Of a stretch of DNA of 7,286 nucleotides, positions 6,740 through 7,286 are shown piece after piece. The notes under the pieces were generated by a model, which was not told the DNA's origin, ran no database searches, and worked only from the letters and a program-made list of their open reading frames with translations. This DNA is from Methylococcaceae bacterium (GTDB lineage Bacteria > Pseudomonadota > Gammaproteobacteria > Methylococcales > Methylomonadaceae). Each line of letters begins with the position of its first letter. Positions within the stretch are counted from its first letter, which is position 1. The position numbers and the translations under genes were made by a program. The stretch is from contig CANNLO010000237.1 in assembly GCA_947505055.1 (NCBI GenBank), forward strand, positions 1 to 7,286, given 5' to 3'.

Positions 6740-7286
6740 ACCGTGGCTTCCTCCATACAAATAGTCGCAACAACTTCGGTCGCATCCAATCGTGCATATT
6801 TTTTTACTTCGTTACTCATTACTTCAATTTGTTCGATTATTTTGTTTATGTGCACTGCCAGCGTTTGCTCAGTCAAGTCTTTTTGCATTAATAAAAGTGC
6901 TGCACCCGCATCAGCTAAATATCGGGCATTTGCTGTTTGATGGTCATCAATCGCATTTGGCAAGGGTATAAAAATAGCAGGAACTCCAGTAGCGGCGACT
7001 TCACTAATTGTCATGGCGCCCGCTCGGCAAATGAGCAAGTCCGACCATTCATAAGCCGACTTCATATCTTCAATAAAAGCACTGACTTCGGCATCAATAT
7101 TCAATGCGTTATATCGACTGGAAACTTCTTTTACCATTACGCTACCGGTTTGGTGTTTAAGCTTCAATGTAGTTGTGCTGGAATAATCCTTTAGCCATGC
7201 AGCAACCGCTTCTGGCACAACCTGATTAAGAATCTGGGCTCCCTGGCTGCCGCCTACTATCAATATGTTTAATCCCTTTTCTTTTA
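6736..7286 (-). CDS. murG: UDP-GlcNAc:lipid I N-acetylglucosaminyltransferase MurG, C-terminal part (5' end off the right edge)
   Basis: MurG is the membrane-associated GT-B glycosyltransferase on the cytoplasmic face that moves GlcNAc from UDP-GlcNAc to lipid I, making lipid II. The 182 residues visible form the C-terminal donor-binding domain; the family has about 350-360, so about half is missing. The frame is open to the window edge, and the TTG at 7261-7263 is an internal Leu, not a start. Numbering from the edge, the visible motifs are GGSQGAQ (11-17), HQTG (44-47), FIEDM (70-74), RAGAMTISE (87-95) with the conserved donor-binding Glu, and DDHQTANA (113-120), where E. coli has DRQQYWNA. 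The end overlaps murC by ATGA, giving coupled translation. Identification is secure; the membrane-contacting N-terminal domain cannot be assessed. Confidence 0.96.
   Translation of the reverse strand, partial: KEKGLNILIVGGSQGAQILNQVVPEAVAAWLKDYSSTTTLKLKHQTGSVMVKEVSSRYNALNIDAEVSAFIEDMKSAYEWSDLLICRAGAMTISEVAATGVPAIFIPLPNAIDDHQTANARYLADAGAALLLMQKDLTEQTLAVHINKIIEQIEVMSNEVKKYARLDATEVVATICMEEATV
6748..6754 (-). promoter_or_regulatory. murC ribosome binding site deciding the ATG
   Basis: GGAGGAA on the minus strand, the strongest Shine-Dalgarno match in the window, lies 8 nt before the ATG at 6737-6739 and inside the last codons of murG. It would lie within the coding sequence if the upstream TTG were used, so it settles the start in favour of the ATG. 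Confidence 0.75.

Noticed and set aside
6740..6760. TTG start giving murC seven extra residues
   Set aside because: The strong GGAGGAA would lie inside the coding sequence and serves the ATG at 6737-6739, which also overlaps the murG stop in the usual ATGA fashion.
7261..7263. TTG as a start codon for the right-hand gene
   Set aside because: The frame stays open to the window edge and the codon is a Leu just before the MurG GGSQGA motif in mid-protein, so this is a truncated murG and not a short gene.
1..7286. A previously undescribed system in the window
   Set aside because: All eight coding regions belong to well-known dcw or lipid A families with intact motifs, and no unexplained gap is long enough to hide another gene or RNA. 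The unusual points concern start sites and one small intergenic region.

Overview
The window is a stretch of a bacterial division and cell wall (dcw) cluster. Every gene is on the minus strand, so transcription runs from the right edge to the left edge. In transcriptional order the genes are murG (5' end off the right edge), murC, murB, ddl, ftsQ, ftsA, ftsZ and lpxC (3' end off the left edge). This order, with ftsZ followed by lpxC, and the close match to remembered Escherichia coli proteins (for example an FtsZ tail of DYLDIPAFLRRQAD) point to a gammaproteobacterium. Unlike E. coli, murB sits inside the cluster between murC and ddl. With the moderate base composition (by eye mid-40s % GC, not computed) this fits non-enteric lineages such as methanotrophs (Methylococcales) or Legionella-like groups. 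The genus cannot be fixed from this window.

Layout: 6736-7286 holds the MurG C-terminal domain. 5285-6739 is murC, 4416-5288 murB and 3484-4419 ddl. These are packed tightly: murG/murC and murB/ddl share ATGA, murC/murB share TTGA, and ddl/ftsQ are 2 nt apart. ftsQ (2756-3481), ftsA (1503-2729) and ftsZ (298-1473) follow with short spacers of 26 and 29 nt. A 95-nt gap (203-297) with a possible promoter, an imperfect direct repeat and a small palindrome separates ftsZ from lpxC (1-202). There is no gene-free stretch above 300 bases.

Together the genes make the last cytoplasmic peptidoglycan precursors: MurB and MurC act on UDP-sugars, Ddl supplies D-Ala-D-Ala, and MurG makes lipid II. They also make the division ring core: FtsZ polymer, FtsA membrane anchor and FtsQ periplasmic scaffold. 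lpxC begins committed lipid A synthesis, so septation, wall and outer membrane growth are encoded side by side.

All complete genes look intact, with their catalytic motifs in place. I see no mobile element, RNA gene, CRISPR array or unknown system here. The points worth a second look are small: the ftsZ-lpxC gap, non-ATG starts for murB and ftsQ, an FtsQ with almost no cytoplasmic tail, and uneven ribosome binding sites across the cluster.
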